DNA from: JBAYNS01 sp041678625
GTDB taxonomy: Bacteria; Patescibacteriota; Gracilibacteria; Peribacterales; Peribacteraceae
Assembly (NCBI GenBank): GCA_041678625.1
Contig: JBAYNS010000089.1
Location: forward strand, 1 to 5,356
Reading direction: 5' to 3'
Length of the DNA stretch: 5,356 bases
The first letter of the stretch is position 1; each line of letters begins with the position of its first letter. This document shows positions 4,381 to 5,356 of this stretch, in pieces. Below the pieces are notes generated by a model. That model was not told where the DNA came from. It made no database searches and worked only from the letters and a program-made list of their open reading frames with translations. The translations under genes were made by a program, and so were the position numbers.

Positions 4381-5356
4381 ATGCTCCAAACATCTCCGCA
4401 ACGCCCCATGGCGTATGGAACAACAGCATGTGCAGCACTCTTGTGCATACTCACCACTGTTCTTGTTGGGTGTGTGCGATCCGATGCGGCATTGGAGGAA
4501 GACGCATACCTTCCGGAGGTAGAAACGCTGACCATTGATCGCGGTCTGGCGCGGGAGTTTGCAGTAACGGGCGAGATAAAACCTCAGCGCGAGGCAAGTT
4601 ACGTGGCGGAATTCCAGTCCCGTGTGGAAGATATCGAAGTGGATTTGGGCACCAAGGTGTCCGAGGGTCAGGTGCTCGTGCGGCTGAACGCCCCCAATGT
4701 GACACAGAGTTACACCACTGCAGCTTCCGCATATACCACCGCGAACCTCAATCTGGAGCAGGCGCGACTCAGTGCACAGAAGTCCATTGAAGCCGCACAG
4801 GAAGCACTGCTCACGGCGCAGGAAAATCTGCGCACCACGCAGAACCAGAGTACCGAGAGCCGGGTGCAGGCGGACGAAGCTCTGAATGCGGCAAAGGTCA
4901 ATCTTTCCCTTTCTGTTGCTTCCGCAGAGACGGCACTGCAGAACGCCGTCCGTTCCGTTGACGCCGTGGTGGATTCCGCAATCACATCCATGGATGTGCT
5001 GCTGGAGCAATCGGATCTGCATGCGGACAATTCTTACCAGCGCGAAACGCACATTGGTGTGAAAGATCCTTTACTCAAGTACAACACACAGGTGGCCCTA
5101 GGGGCGTTGCGTTCTCGATATCAGACTTATGTACCTTCCGCTGACCATGCACTTTCTTTCTTGCAGGAAACAGAGGACATGCTCATGGATGTACTGCAGA
5201 TTTTGAAGAACAGCGTCACCAGTCCGCAGTATACGCAGACGCAGCTTGGTACGGATTTGGCACGGATAACGGGGGAACTCACCGCGGTGCGTGGCAGCAT
5301 CTCTCAGATACAATCGGTCCAAAGTGCGCTCAATAGCGCCCAGCAGAGCACGGGCA
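4381..5356 (+). CDS. HlyD/MacA-type lipoprotein adaptor of an efflux/ABC export system (5' part only)
   Basis: Only the first 325 residues are in the window; the gene runs off the right edge. The N-terminus has a hydrophobic stretch (about 16-30) ending in a lipobox, LVGC, with Cys31 as the lipidation site, so it should be anchored on the outer face of the cytoplasmic membrane. A beta segment and one half of a lipoyl/barrel-sandwich domain follow (about 46-106; ...VEDIEVDLGTKVSEGQVLVRL at 82-102 is typical of HlyD/MacA adaptors). Residues 107 to the edge are helical and Gln/Ala/Glu-rich with two long coiled-coil runs, matching a long alpha-hairpin. Partners are usually a MacB-like ABC permease or RND pump, expected just downstream. 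ATG 4381 was chosen for the better signal; ATG 4408 is the alternative. No Shine-Dalgarno precedes either. An in-frame TAA at 4354 bounds the upstream side. Confidence 0.88.
   Translation, partial: MLQTSPQRPMAYGTTACAALLCILTTVLVGCVRSDAALEEDAYLPEVETLTIDRGLAREFAVTGEIKPQREASYVAEFQSRVEDIEVDLGTKVSEGQVLVRLNAPNVTQSYTTAASAYTTANLNLEQARLSAQKSIEAAQEALLTAQENLRTTQNQSTESRVQADEALNAAKVNLSLSVASAETALQNAVRSVDAVVDSAITSMDVLLEQSDLHADNSYQRETHIGVKDPLLKYNTQVALGALRSRYQTYVPSADHALSFLQETEDMLMDVLQILKNSVTSPQYTQTQLGTDLARITGELTAVRGSISQIQSVQSALNSAQQSTG

Noticed and set aside
4369..5052. 227-residue minus-strand frame opposite the adaptor gene
   Set aside because: It is the antisense shadow of the adaptor coding region; the Cys, His and Arg-rich product has no family features, whereas the plus frame has a lipobox and adaptor domain.
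1..5356. tRNA, rRNA and CRISPR arrays
   Set aside because: No cloverleaf with a TTCGA-type loop, no rRNA-like conserved blocks and no regularly spaced direct repeats were found on either strand.

Overview
The window looks like a piece of a chromosome from a small, uncultivated bacterium of the Candidate Phyla Radiation, most likely near Peribacteria/Peregrinibacteria. The basis is the gene set: a DUF5671 membrane protein with a pseudopilin-like tail, a small SLH-domain surface protein, a GlsB/YeaQ-type membrane protein and a lipoprotein adaptor. Base composition looks close to even by eye, and the standard genetic code is used. The lineage is an inference from gene content, not a measured placement.

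Layout. From about 3838 down to 18, six genes run leftward on the minus strand. In transcription order they are: an IS1595/ISXO2-like transposase-family protein with altered catalytic residues (3838-3008); a 319-bp gap; a 43-residue Cys/His-rich zinc-binding microprotein (2688-2557); an SLH-domain exported protein (2512-1712); a GlsB/YeaQ/YmgE-type membrane protein (1679-1437); a DUF5671 five-helix membrane protein (1387-437); and a 124-residue charged coiled-coil protein (392-18). The last five are spaced by only 44, 32, 49 and 44 bp and could be one transcription unit devoted to the cell envelope. From 4381 to the right edge, on the plus strand, lies the 5' part of a HlyD/MacA-type lipoprotein adaptor, presumably followed by its ABC transporter outside the window.

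The 542-bp divergent region between transposase and adaptor is dense in structure. It holds a perfect 16-bp palindrome placed between the -35 and -10 elements of the transposase promoter, a hairpin at the predicted 5' end of that mRNA, a 77-nt REP/MITE-like imperfect palindrome with a perfect 18-bp core, an unassigned small reading frame, and a good sigma70-type promoter for the adaptor.

The most unusual signals are three. First, no gene has a Shine-Dalgarno sequence; the minus-strand genes instead have strongly pyrimidine-rich, nearly G-free leaders, and two neighbours share a nearly identical 17-nt tract 6-7 nt before the ATG. Second, the transposase-like protein is intact but has lost the usual catalytic pattern, and its promoter appears operator-controlled, suggesting domestication. 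Third, a cysteine-rich microprotein sits inside a larger but unconvincing overlapping reading frame and would be easy to miss.
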